From GCA-2732805 sp964516605 (GTDB taxonomy: Bacteria > Pseudomonadota > Gammaproteobacteria > Coxiellales > Coxiellaceae), in contig CAZFAA010000085.1 of the NCBI GenBank assembly GCA_964516605.1, positions 1 through 6,978 on the forward strand: a DNA stretch of 6,978 nt, in the 5' to 3' direction. The notes beneath the pieces are model-generated. The model was given only the letters and a program-made list of their open reading frames with translations, searched no databases and had not been told where the DNA came from. How positions within the stretch are numbered: the first letter of the stretch is position 1; every line of letters starts with the position of its first letter. This document shows, piece by piece, positions 1-5,659 of the stretch. Made by a program: the position numbers and the translations under genes.

Positions 1-1
1 A

Positions 2-1309
2 TTTTTGCCAATTTTTACTTTGGCGCAAACAGCCGACCTAACACACGAATATACCTTGCAGAACGGATTGAAGCTGGTTGTACGAGAAGACCATCGTGCC
101 CCTGTTGTGATTTCGTCGGTATGGTATCGGGTTGGTGGTAGTTATGAGCACGCTGGCTTGACCGGTATTTCACATATGTTGGAACACATGATGTTCAAGG
201 GCACTAAGATTTATGGCCCAGGTGTTTTAATTCGGCAGGTGACTGAAAATGGTGGTCAGCAGAATGCTATGACAGGCGATGATTACACAGCTTATTATCA
301 AATGTGGGCGAAAGATAAATTGCCATTGAGCTTTCAATTTGAGGCCGATCGCATGCGCCATTTAACATTGCAGCAAAATTTGTATGATAAAGAGCATCAG
401 GTCGTGATGGAGGAGCGCAGAATGCGTGTTGATGATAATCCACAAGCCGTGCTATTAGAACGTTTTAATGCAGCAGCTTATGTGAATAACCCCTACCACA
501 ATCCAGTTATCGGTTGGATGACCGATATTAAAAGCTTAACGCTGAACGACTTAAGAAGATGGTATGAGACGTGGTATGCACCGAATAATGCAACCCTTGT
601 TGTGGTAGGTGATGTGGACCCCAATGCTGTGTATGCGTTAGCACAGCATTACTTTGGTGCAATTAAAGAGCAGTCATTACCTAAAATAAAGCCACGCACA
701 GAAGTTGAAGGCTTGGGCACACGGCGAGTTGAAGTGAATATTCCTGCACAATTGCCTTTGTTATTTATGAGTTATAATGTGCCGTCTTTGGTCACAGCAA
801 AACAAACATGGCAACCGTATGCGATCGATATGTTATCTGGAATTTTAAGCGCTGGTGACAGTGCGCGCTTTCAAAAAGATTTAATGCGTGGTCGTCAAAT
901 CGCTGTTTCAGCAGAAACCAATTACAATGCATACAGTTTACATGACACATTGTTAATGTTGGTGGGTGTTCCTGCTGTGAATCATACGATACCACAGCTG
1001 GAGCAAGCGTTTACAAATGAAATTAAACAGTTGCAAACTAAGCTTGTGAGTCAAAACGAGTTGGAACGAGTTAAGGCGCAATTGATTGCTGGAAAAATAT
1101 TTGAAAAAGATTCAATTATGTATCAGATGTATGACATTGGTATTCCAGAATCGGTAGGTTTATCCTGGAAATCAACACAAGAATACAATGATCATATTTC
1201 AAAAATCACACCGCAACAGATTCAAGCAGTTGCCCGAGAGTATTTGGTACCTAATAATTTAACCGTCGGCGTGTTAAAACCAAAAGCGATGACCAAAAGA
1301 GGAGAGTAA
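2..1309 (+). CDS. Secreted M16 family zinc peptidase, catalytic subunit (5' end cut by window)
   Basis: A pitrilysin-type (M16) metallopeptidase, expected to degrade peptides in the periplasm. Numbering from the TTG at position 5 as residue 1, the zinc site is H57-M-L-E60-H61, with the third ligand Glu at E137 in 'VVMEER', 76 residues after H61, the usual M16B spacing. The N-terminal fold has typical family text ('NGLKLVVRED', 'WYRVGGSYE', 'GISHMLEHMMFKGT'), and the second half is the related inactive M16 domain. The frame is open to the left edge. The first residues (FLPIFTLA, then Q) look like the end of a signal peptide with a T-L-A cleavage site, so the real start lies before the window and TTG at 5 is unlikely to be it. 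About 430 residues remain, close to the full length of the family. The stop is 2 bases before the next M16 gene, and the two are surely co-transcribed. The family call is certain. Substrate and periplasmic site are inferred. Confidence 0.93.
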   Translation, partial: FLPIFTLAQTADLTHEYTLQNGLKLVVREDHRAPVVISSVWYRVGGSYEHAGLTGISHMLEHMMFKGTKIYGPGVLIRQVTENGGQQNAMTGDDYTAYYQMWAKDKLPLSFQFEADRMRHLTLQQNLYDKEHQVVMEERRMRVDDNPQAVLLERFNAAAYVNNPYHNPVIGWMTDIKSLTLNDLRRWYETWYAPNNATLVVVGDVDPNAVYALAQHYFGAIKEQSLPKIKPRTEVEGLGTRRVEVNIPAQLPLLFMSYNVPSLVTAKQTWQPYAIDMLSGILSAGDSARFQKDLMRGRQIAVSAETNYNAYSLHDTLLMLVGVPAVNHTIPQLEQAFTNEIKQLQTKLVSQNELERVKAQLIAGKIFEKDSIMYQMYDIGIPESVGLSWKSTQEYNDHISKITPQQIQAVAREYLVPNNLTVGVLKPKAMTKRGE

Positions 1310-1311
1310 CG

Positions 1312-2646
1312 ATGAATAAGCGCTTATTTTTTAACATACTGGCAGCAATATTGTTTTTTTCAAATCACGCTTTGGCGGCCAACATCAAAATAGAAAATTG
1401 GAAAACTAAAAATGGATCAAGTGTGTATTTTGTTAAAAGTACTGCATTGCCTATGGTCGATATCAGTGTTGTCTTTGCGGCGGGCTCTGCCTACGATGGC
1501 GCACAATGGGGGCTCGCATCGTACGTTAATGCTATGCTGGGTCAGGGTACAACAACACAATCGGCTAATGCTATCGCAAATAATTTTGATCGTGTTGGAG
1601 CGAGTTTTAAAGTAAATCTAGATAAGGATATGGCGTCTGTATCATTGCGTACTTTGACAGATCCGCATTATATGACGGGGGCTTTAGCAACTTATCAAGA
1701 TGTGCTGACGCACGCAACCTTTGATAAGGCAGCTTTTGCGCGCATTATGAATCAAACATTAGCATCGATACAGGTGAGCCATGAATTACCCGATGCGCTA
1801 GCAGATGATGTGTTTAACAAAACATTGTATGGCGCTCAAGCGTACGGCCATCCTACAATAGGCACACATGATCGAGTGAAAGCATTAACACCATCAGACA
1901 TACAACATTTTTATAAGCGCTATTATGTAGCGAGTAACGCTGACATCGTATTAGTAGGCGATGTCAGTCAACAACGCGCTGCGCAGATTGCAGAGAGCTT
2001 ATCGAGTGCATTGCCACGTGGTGAGCCGGCTCCTACGCTCACAGCTATGCATGCACTGAATGCAGGAAAAACACAGCAAATTAATTTTCCCTCACAACAA
2101 ACCACTATTGTGTTAGGACAGCTGGGTATTACGCGACAAAGCTCAGATTATTTTCCGCTGATGCTCGGTAATTCTATTTTAGGTCAGCTACCCTTAACGT
2201 CACTTTTATTTCAAAATGTGCGTAATACGCGTGGCTTGGCTTATTCTGCTGACAGTGATTTTAATTTATTGCAATACAAAGGCTCGTTTCAAATTCAACT
2301 TAAAACACGTGCTGAAAAAACAACTGAAGCAATTGATGTTGTGAGAAAAACACTCACAGATTTTGTGCACAATGGACCGAGCCCCCAAGAAATGAAAATT
2401 GCCAAAGACTATATCAATGGCAGCTTTCCCCTGTCTACAGCAACGAATAATGCTATTTTAAATACGGTGATTAATATCGCGTTCTACCACAGACCACTTA
2501 ATTTTATGGACACGTATTTGCAAAACGTGAATGCCATTACAGCAGCACAAATTCAACAAGCTTTTGCACGCTTGCTTGATCCTCAGAAAATGATTTTGGT
2601 GACAGTAGGACCAGCTCTTCACACTAAGCGTGAAGAGCTTCCCTGA
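1312..2646 (+). CDS. Secreted M16 family protein lacking the zinc motif, probable non-catalytic partner subunit
   Basis: A 444-residue M16-family protein with a clear signal peptide: MNKR, a hydrophobic stretch at about 5-16, and an A-L-A cleavage site ending at A22. It aligns with the upstream peptidase ('AAGSAYDGAQWGLASYVNAM' against the zinc-helix region), but HMLEH is replaced by S70-Y-V-N73-A74, so no zinc site remains. The C-terminal half keeps the 'R307-G-L-A-Y311-S' segment. In heterodimeric M16B peptidases an Arg/Tyr pair of this kind is supplied by the non-zinc subunit to hold the substrate. The start is set by a strong GAGGAG ribosome site at 1299-1304, inside the end of the upstream gene and 7 bases before the ATG. 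Tight coupling and complementary features suggest a heterodimer with the upstream protein. It could instead act as a binding protein or chaperone. The fold is certain and the partnership is an inference. Confidence 0.9.
   Translation: MNKRLFFNILAAILFFSNHALAANIKIENWKTKNGSSVYFVKSTALPMVDISVVFAAGSAYDGAQWGLASYVNAMLGQGTTTQSANAIANNFDRVGASFKVNLDKDMASVSLRTLTDPHYMTGALATYQDVLTHATFDKAAFARIMNQTLASIQVSHELPDALADDVFNKTLYGAQAYGHPTIGTHDRVKALTPSDIQHFYKRYYVASNADIVLVGDVSQQRAAQIAESLSSALPRGEPAPTLTAMHALNAGKTQQINFPSQQTTIVLGQLGITRQSSDYFPLMLGNSILGQLPLTSLLFQNVRNTRGLAYSADSDFNLLQYKGSFQIQLKTRAEKTTEAIDVVRKTLTDFVHNGPSPQEMKIAKDYINGSFPLSTATNNAILNTVINIAFYHRPLNFMDTYLQNVNAITAAQIQQAFARLLDPQKMILVTVGPALHTKREELP
2613..2639 (+). repeat. 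Perfect 10-bp inverted repeat (hairpin) over the last codons of the second M16 gene
   Basis: AGCTCTTCAC (2613-2622) is followed by a 7-base loop and its exact reverse complement GTGAAGAGCT (2630-2639). The right arm ends 4 bases before the TGA stop at 2644. No T-run follows on either strand, so it is not a classical intrinsic terminator. It could stabilise the 3' end of the peptidase message or mark a processing point before rsmD. The repeat itself is directly visible; its function is unknown. Confidence 0.7.
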
Positions 2647-2687
2647 ATTGATGGTGCTCAAAGAGCCAGAGAGTTTGTAATCACTAT

Positions 2688-3260
2688 ATGAGTATGGCCC
2701 AACAAAATAGCGTGCGAATTATAGGTGGCAAATGGCGTGGTCGTCGTATTACGTTTCCATCTGTGGCAGGGTTGCGCCCGACCCATGACCGAATTCGTGA
2801 AACGGTGTTTAATTGGTTGATGCAGGATGTGGCGGGGGCTAACTGTTTGGACTTATTTGCAGGTAGCGGCGCAATGGGGATTGAGGCTTTATCTCGAGGA
2901 GCTGCACAGGTCACGTTTATTGATCACAGCGCAGAAGTGGAGCGAGCACTGCGTACTAATTTGCAGGCACTGGATGCGCAAAATGCAACGGTTATTCGAG
3001 CCGATTACCATACTGTGTCATCAGAGGCATTGCGAGCTCCTTACGACATTATTTTTTTAGATCCACCATTTGGTGAGCGTAAGCTCAATCCTGCAATTGC
3101 CTGGTTAGAGCAACGTCAGTGTCTTAACACACAGGCAAAAATATATATTGAGATTGAAAAGGATGGTATTTTGCCTATTTTTTCAAAAGAATGGAGTTGT
3201 TCTAGACATAAATCAACTTCAACACTCGATTACTATCTTTTTAATTATGCTTGCATATAA
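2688..3260 (+). CDS. rsmD: 16S rRNA (guanine(966)-N(2))-methyltransferase RsmD
   Basis: Methylates N2 of G966 in helix 31 of 16S rRNA, using S-adenosylmethionine, on assembled 30S particles. The 190-residue length is typical. Family signatures are all present: 'IIGGKWRGRRI' at 11-21, the RNA-contacting 'LRPTHDRIRE' at 29-38, SAM motif I 'LDLFAGSGAMGIEALSRGA' at 54-72, the acidic end of the next strand at D79, and catalytic motif IV D125-P-P-F128. The C-terminus ('KSTSTLDYYLF' then NYACI) fits the family ending, though it is poorly conserved and the DNA becomes AT-rich there. The ATG at 2688 is chosen because the upstream frame is closed by a TGA at 2649-2651 with no other start. A second ATG at 2694 is possible. 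The ribosome site is weak (GAGAG about 14 bases upstream). The gene follows the M16 pair by 41 bases and may share its transcript. Confidence 0.96.
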   Translation: MSMAQQNSVRIIGGKWRGRRITFPSVAGLRPTHDRIRETVFNWLMQDVAGANCLDLFAGSGAMGIEALSRGAAQVTFIDHSAEVERALRTNLQALDAQNATVIRADYHTVSSEALRAPYDIIFLDPPFGERKLNPAIAWLEQRQCLNTQAKIYIEIEKDGILPIFSKEWSCSRHKSTSTLDYYLFNYACI

Positions 3261-3303
3261 AGTAGTACTCCTAATAGTTAATATTTTTTAAGGTAGAGAA
3301 AAG

Positions 3304-4548
3304 ATGTTACAAAAAAAATCCTTACTTGCTGTTGCGCCATTATTTTTAATTTTGTTTATTGATGGCATGGGCCTAAGTCTACTGTTTCCAATTGTTAACA
3401 GCATTATCATCCAACAAAGCTCAAATTTTTTACCACAAACGATGGCGTTAGGTGAGCGCGAATTTTTGTATGGTATTGTGATTGGAATTTATATGATTTG
3501 CTGGTTTTTCGGTGCTGCAATTATGGGTGATTTATCGGATGCGGCAGGCCGTAAAAGGTCATTATTGTTGTGCTTGATAGGAGCGATAGGCGGTTATCTA
3601 TTGTCAGCAATCGCCGTCAATACATCGAGTATAGGTCTATTAATTCTAGGGCGTATTATTGCAGGTTTTACTGCTGGAAGTCAGCCTATTGCGCAAGCGG
3701 CTATTGTCGATGTGAGTATTCCAGAAACGAAAGCACGTAATATCAGTTTTATTATATTATCCGTATCATTGGGTTTTGTAATAGGGCCACTGATTGGCGG
3801 CGTATTGTCAGATCCAAAAATAATGAGCTGGTTTGACTATTCAACGCCACTTTATTTTGCAGCATTATTGTCATTGCTAAACGCAGTATTATTACAAACA
3901 TTATTTCAAGAAACATTTAATCGGGTTGAGAAGATTAAAATTAAATTTTCAAGAGCGGTCACCATTTTTATTGAAGCATTTAAAAACCCTAAAATTCGTA
4001 AATTATCTTTCGTGATGCTGTTGATGATGTTTGGATGGGCGAATTATTACACATTTATTCCGCTTTATCTTTATGAACAATACCACTATGGCACATTAAT
4101 GACAGCATATTTTATGACAACACTAGGTCTTGGTTTTGGTATTGGAGCTGGATTTTTAGTGGATTTTTGTGCGCGCCATTATGATAATCGCAAAAATGTT
4201 ATTTATGGATGCGCTGTCACAGGAGTTTTTGTTGTGTTAACTATAATTGTCTCAAATCACTTAGCAGCTTGGTTTTTTTCAGTGGTTATTGGCGCGGCTA
4301 TTAACGTTGCGTATTCGATTATTATTTCTTTATTCTCAGACCAAGTAGGCGAAAATGATCAGGGTTGGGTGATGGGTGTTACTGGAGCTATTATGGCTTT
4401 GTGTTTTGGTGTGGCGTCTTCAGTTGCGGGTCTTATTGCTGAAGATAGCGCTAAGTTGCCGTTGATTGTGTCAGCACTCGGCTTATTTTTAGCAGCAATT
4501 CTTTTGGCTGCAATGAAAGTCTCATCAACAAAAACTTCTGTAAGTTAG
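3304..4548 (+). CDS. Major facilitator superfamily (MFS) transporter, drug-exporter-like
   Basis: A 414-residue inner-membrane protein with about 12 hydrophobic segments and no signal peptide, the normal size for an MFS drug:H+ antiporter. Helix 1 carries 'LFIDGMGLSLLFPIVN' with a membrane Asp at D20. The loop between helices 2 and 3 has MFS motif A, 'GDLSDAAGRKR' at 75-85. Helix 4 has the motif-B Arg R117 ('LGRIIAGFTAG'), and helix 5 has 'GFVIGPLIGGVL' at 157-168, matching motif C of the exporters in the 12/14-helix DHA group. Export is therefore more likely than uptake, but the substrate cannot be read from the sequence. Start: the ATG at 3304 with an AGGTAGAG ribosome site at 3291-3298. 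The gene is 43 bases after rsmD in an AT-rich gap. It could be read through from rsmD or have its own weak promoter; no good -35/-10 pair is seen. It converges on the leftward gene ending at 4574. Confidence 0.92.
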   Translation: MLQKKSLLAVAPLFLILFIDGMGLSLLFPIVNSIIIQQSSNFLPQTMALGEREFLYGIVIGIYMICWFFGAAIMGDLSDAAGRKRSLLLCLIGAIGGYLLSAIAVNTSSIGLLILGRIIAGFTAGSQPIAQAAIVDVSIPETKARNISFIILSVSLGFVIGPLIGGVLSDPKIMSWFDYSTPLYFAALLSLLNAVLLQTLFQETFNRVEKIKIKFSRAVTIFIEAFKNPKIRKLSFVMLLMMFGWANYYTFIPLYLYEQYHYGTLMTAYFMTTLGLGFGIGAGFLVDFCARHYDNRKNVIYGCAVTGVFVVLTIIVSNHLAAWFFSVVIGAAINVAYSIIISLFSDQVGENDQGWVMGVTGAIMALCFGVASSVAGLIAEDSAKLPLIVSALGLFLAAILLAAMKVSSTKTSVS

Positions 4549-4568
4549 GAAGCGTCTACAGAGACTTT
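4516..4568. terminator. Possible bidirectional terminator between the convergent genes
   Basis: Two overlapping hairpins are possible. The inner one pairs TCTGTA (4537-4542) with TACAGA (4557-4562). Read leftward it is followed after two bases by TTTTTG, a plausible intrinsic terminator for the leftward secreted-protein gene. Read rightward it is followed by an AT-rich run (TTTATATTTTAATTTT). The outer one pairs AAAGTCTC (4516-4523) with GAGACTTT (4561-4568) and shares bases 4561-4562 with the inner, so only one can form fully. The stems are short and A/T-rich and overlap the end of the MFS gene, so confidence is moderate at best. Confidence 0.4.
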
Positions 4569-4573
4569 ATATT

Positions 4574-5110
4574 TTAATTTTCAAGTAACATTGGGCAATT
4601 TGTTACGTCGTGCTTGTTGTGTACGCAAATATAATCATTGGCACGATTAAAACTACCTTCTTTATACGGTTGTCTTGCGCTCGGCGTATTAAGCTCCCAT
4701 TGACTGTCTGCGCTGGGCATCAGCTTTCTAGTTGATTCTGTATATTGAAGGCGAACGTAAACATTATCGATTGTTCCTCGGTAAGCACAAAAGATACCTT
4801 CCTTATCAAAATATGCCGTATAAAATTGCAATTGTGTATCAGATGTTAACGCAGGTGATATGCTTGCAATTTCCCAGAGTAAGCTGCTGCCAAACGAAAA
4901 TTTTTGGCCACCTAATAAAATAAGACACAATGGAAATTTAAGTTGGCCTGTATTGATTGCACCACTATGGCATACGGTTGCCTGTATCGCAGCAATACTG
5001 GGGCAGTAGATTTTATTAGAATGATTTAGATTTGAATTAGCTAACGTGTCTTGTATCAACCCAAGCGAGAGGAGTGTAAGGCAAGCCATAGTGAATTTTT
5101 TGGGTAACAT
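4574..5110 (-). CDS. Small secreted cysteine-containing protein of unknown function
   Basis: A 178-residue protein with a signal peptide: MLPKK, hydrophobic residues about 8-19, and a likely cleavage T-L-A24/N. The mature part has six cysteines (C36, C47, C62, C108, C162, C172), which suits disulfides made outside the cytoplasm. Distinct pieces are C36-P near the mature N-terminus, 'C-A-Y-R-G' at 108-112, W138 and a closing 'YIC' to C172 spacing of ten residues. The divergent gene at 5188 shows the same framework (CP, CVYAG, W, YC, and a Cys ten residues later), so the two are probably distant paralogs. The pattern reminds me of small proteins annotated as DUF3757, but I cannot confirm that. 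The ATG at 5110 is preceded by AAAGGG only one base away, too close for a normal ribosome site. The TATACT at 5123-5118 would place transcription start almost at the ATG. No function is assigned. Confidence 0.8.
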   Translation of the reverse strand: MLPKKFTMACLTLLSLGLIQDTLANSNLNHSNKIYCPSIAAIQATVCHSGAINTGQLKFPLCLILLGGQKFSFGSSLLWEIASISPALTSDTQLQFYTAYFDKEGIFCAYRGTIDNVYVRLQYTESTRKLMPSADSQWELNTPSARQPYKEGSFNRANDYICVHNKHDVTNCPMLLEN

Positions 5111-5114
5111 GCCC

Positions 5115-5156
5115 TTTAGTATAGCATCGTATTTTAAATGCGTAGTCTATACTGAA
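5115..5156. promoter_or_regulatory. Divergent promoter region with mirrored TATACT boxes in an inverted repeat
   Basis: The arms TTTAGTATAG (5115-5124) and CTATACTGAA (5147-5156) are complementary at 9 of 10 positions around a 22-base AT-rich centre. Each arm holds TATACT, one change from the -10 consensus: at 5148-5153 reading rightward toward the gene at 5188, and at 5123-5118 reading leftward toward the gene starting at 5110. No convincing -35 box is found at 17 bases from either. The symmetry suits either twin promoters or a binding site for a dimeric regulator of both genes. The repeat is seen; the promoter role is inferred. Confidence 0.45.
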
Positions 5157-5174
5157 TGGAGACTATTTGAGCTT

Positions 5175-5180
5175 GAGGGA
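5175..5180 (+). promoter_or_regulatory. Ribosome binding site that sets the start at 5188
   Basis: GAGGGA lies 7 bases before the ATG at 5188. This favours ATG over the in-frame TTG at 5167, which has no such site and would put seven extra residues (MSLRDFR) ahead of a normal signal peptide. Confidence 0.7.
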
Positions 5181-5187
5181 TTTTAGA

Positions 5188-5604
5188 ATGAATAAACTAA
5201 AATGTTTTCTAACACTTAGCATGGTAGGTGTGGGGTTATTGCAAGCTGTTATAGTTTGTGCGCAGAGCTGTCCACGCCCCAACCAAGTTGTGTCTTCCCA
5301 GGGCAAGTGGCAAGGTGTCCCAGGTTGGATTATAAGTCAGAGTGTTGGCAGTCCAGGCCGTGGTGGCGCAGAGCTGCAGACAGTGTGGATTGGGAGCATA
5401 GTGGATGTGGGCGCTGCTTCGTTTGCTCGTCCTGACGGCAATTTTGGTGTGACCTGTGTGTATGCTGGGGTGTCGGTAGCAAGCTCTTTAAATTTAGTTA
5501 AATTTGCTCAGGTTAAGCCATCTGGAAAGTGGGTGATATTTTCCGGCCGTAATGTGTATTGCTCTGTGAATGGAAGCAATGTGTCAGCGTGTTCTTGGCG
5601 CTGA
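5188..5604 (+). CDS. Small secreted cysteine-containing protein of unknown function, related to the divergent neighbour
   Basis: A 138-residue protein from the ATG at 5188. Signal peptide: MNKLK, hydrophobic residues about 6-24, and a likely cleavage V-C-A25/Q. The mature protein has four cysteines: C28 (in CP), C90 (in CVYAG), C125 (in VYC) and C135, probably two disulfides. It is rich in Gly, Ser and Val with regularly spaced Trp (W41, W47, W67, W115, W137), suggesting a small beta-rich fold. The order CP, C-x-Y-x-G, W, YC, x9, C matches the protein encoded divergently at 4574-5110, though overall identity is low and that protein has two extra cysteines. A DUF3757-like affiliation is possible but unproven. 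The CVYAG-to-C125 interval is 19 residues shorter than its counterpart. The stop is 26 bases before the glycosyltransferase start, so co-transcription is possible. No function is assigned. Confidence 0.8.
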   Translation: MNKLKCFLTLSMVGVGLLQAVIVCAQSCPRPNQVVSSQGKWQGVPGWIISQSVGSPGRGGAELQTVWIGSIVDVGAASFARPDGNFGVTCVYAGVSVASSLNLVKFAQVKPSGKWVIFSGRNVYCSVNGSNVSACSWR

Positions 5605-5620
5605 CTTGTAGGTATGATAG

Positions 5621-5659
5621 CCTTGCGGACATGAAAAAATTACCTCTTTTCCCGCAAGG
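5621..5659 (+). promoter_or_regulatory. 8-bp hairpin enclosing the glycosyltransferase start codon
   Basis: CCTTGCGG (5621-5628) and its exact reverse complement CCGCAAGG (5652-5659) flank a 23-base loop that contains the proposed ATG at 5631. The left arm occupies the place where a ribosome site would be. The right arm contains AAGG directly before a second in-frame ATG at 5661. No T-run follows either arm, so a terminator is unlikely. Translational control of the start is a possible role but is inferred only. Confidence 0.5.

Noticed and set aside
792..995. Leftward open frame inside the first M16 gene
   Set aside because: It lies wholly within a certain peptidase gene, and its peptide has no family character; it is a shadow frame.
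2684..2914. Leftward open frame opposite the start of rsmD
   Set aside because: It overlaps the conserved N-terminal and SAM-binding parts of rsmD on the other strand, with no ribosome site or recognisable product.
3251..3290. A promoter for the MFS gene (TTGCAT with TAATAG or TAATAT)
   Set aside because: The boxes match consensus poorly and the spacing is wrong (15 or 22 bases), so it cannot be supported.
4732..4923. Rightward open frame opposite the leftward secreted-protein gene
   Set aside because: The leftward frame has a signal peptide and a cysteine framework shared with its neighbour; the rightward one has no such support.
5167..5187. TTG at 5167 as start of the rightward secreted protein
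   Set aside because: It lacks a ribosome site. ATG 5188 has GAGGGA at the right distance and gives a standard signal peptide.
5559..5630. Upstream extension of the glycosyltransferase to 5559
   Set aside because: It would overlap the end of the preceding gene by 46 bases and add residues with no resemblance to GT9 enzymes.
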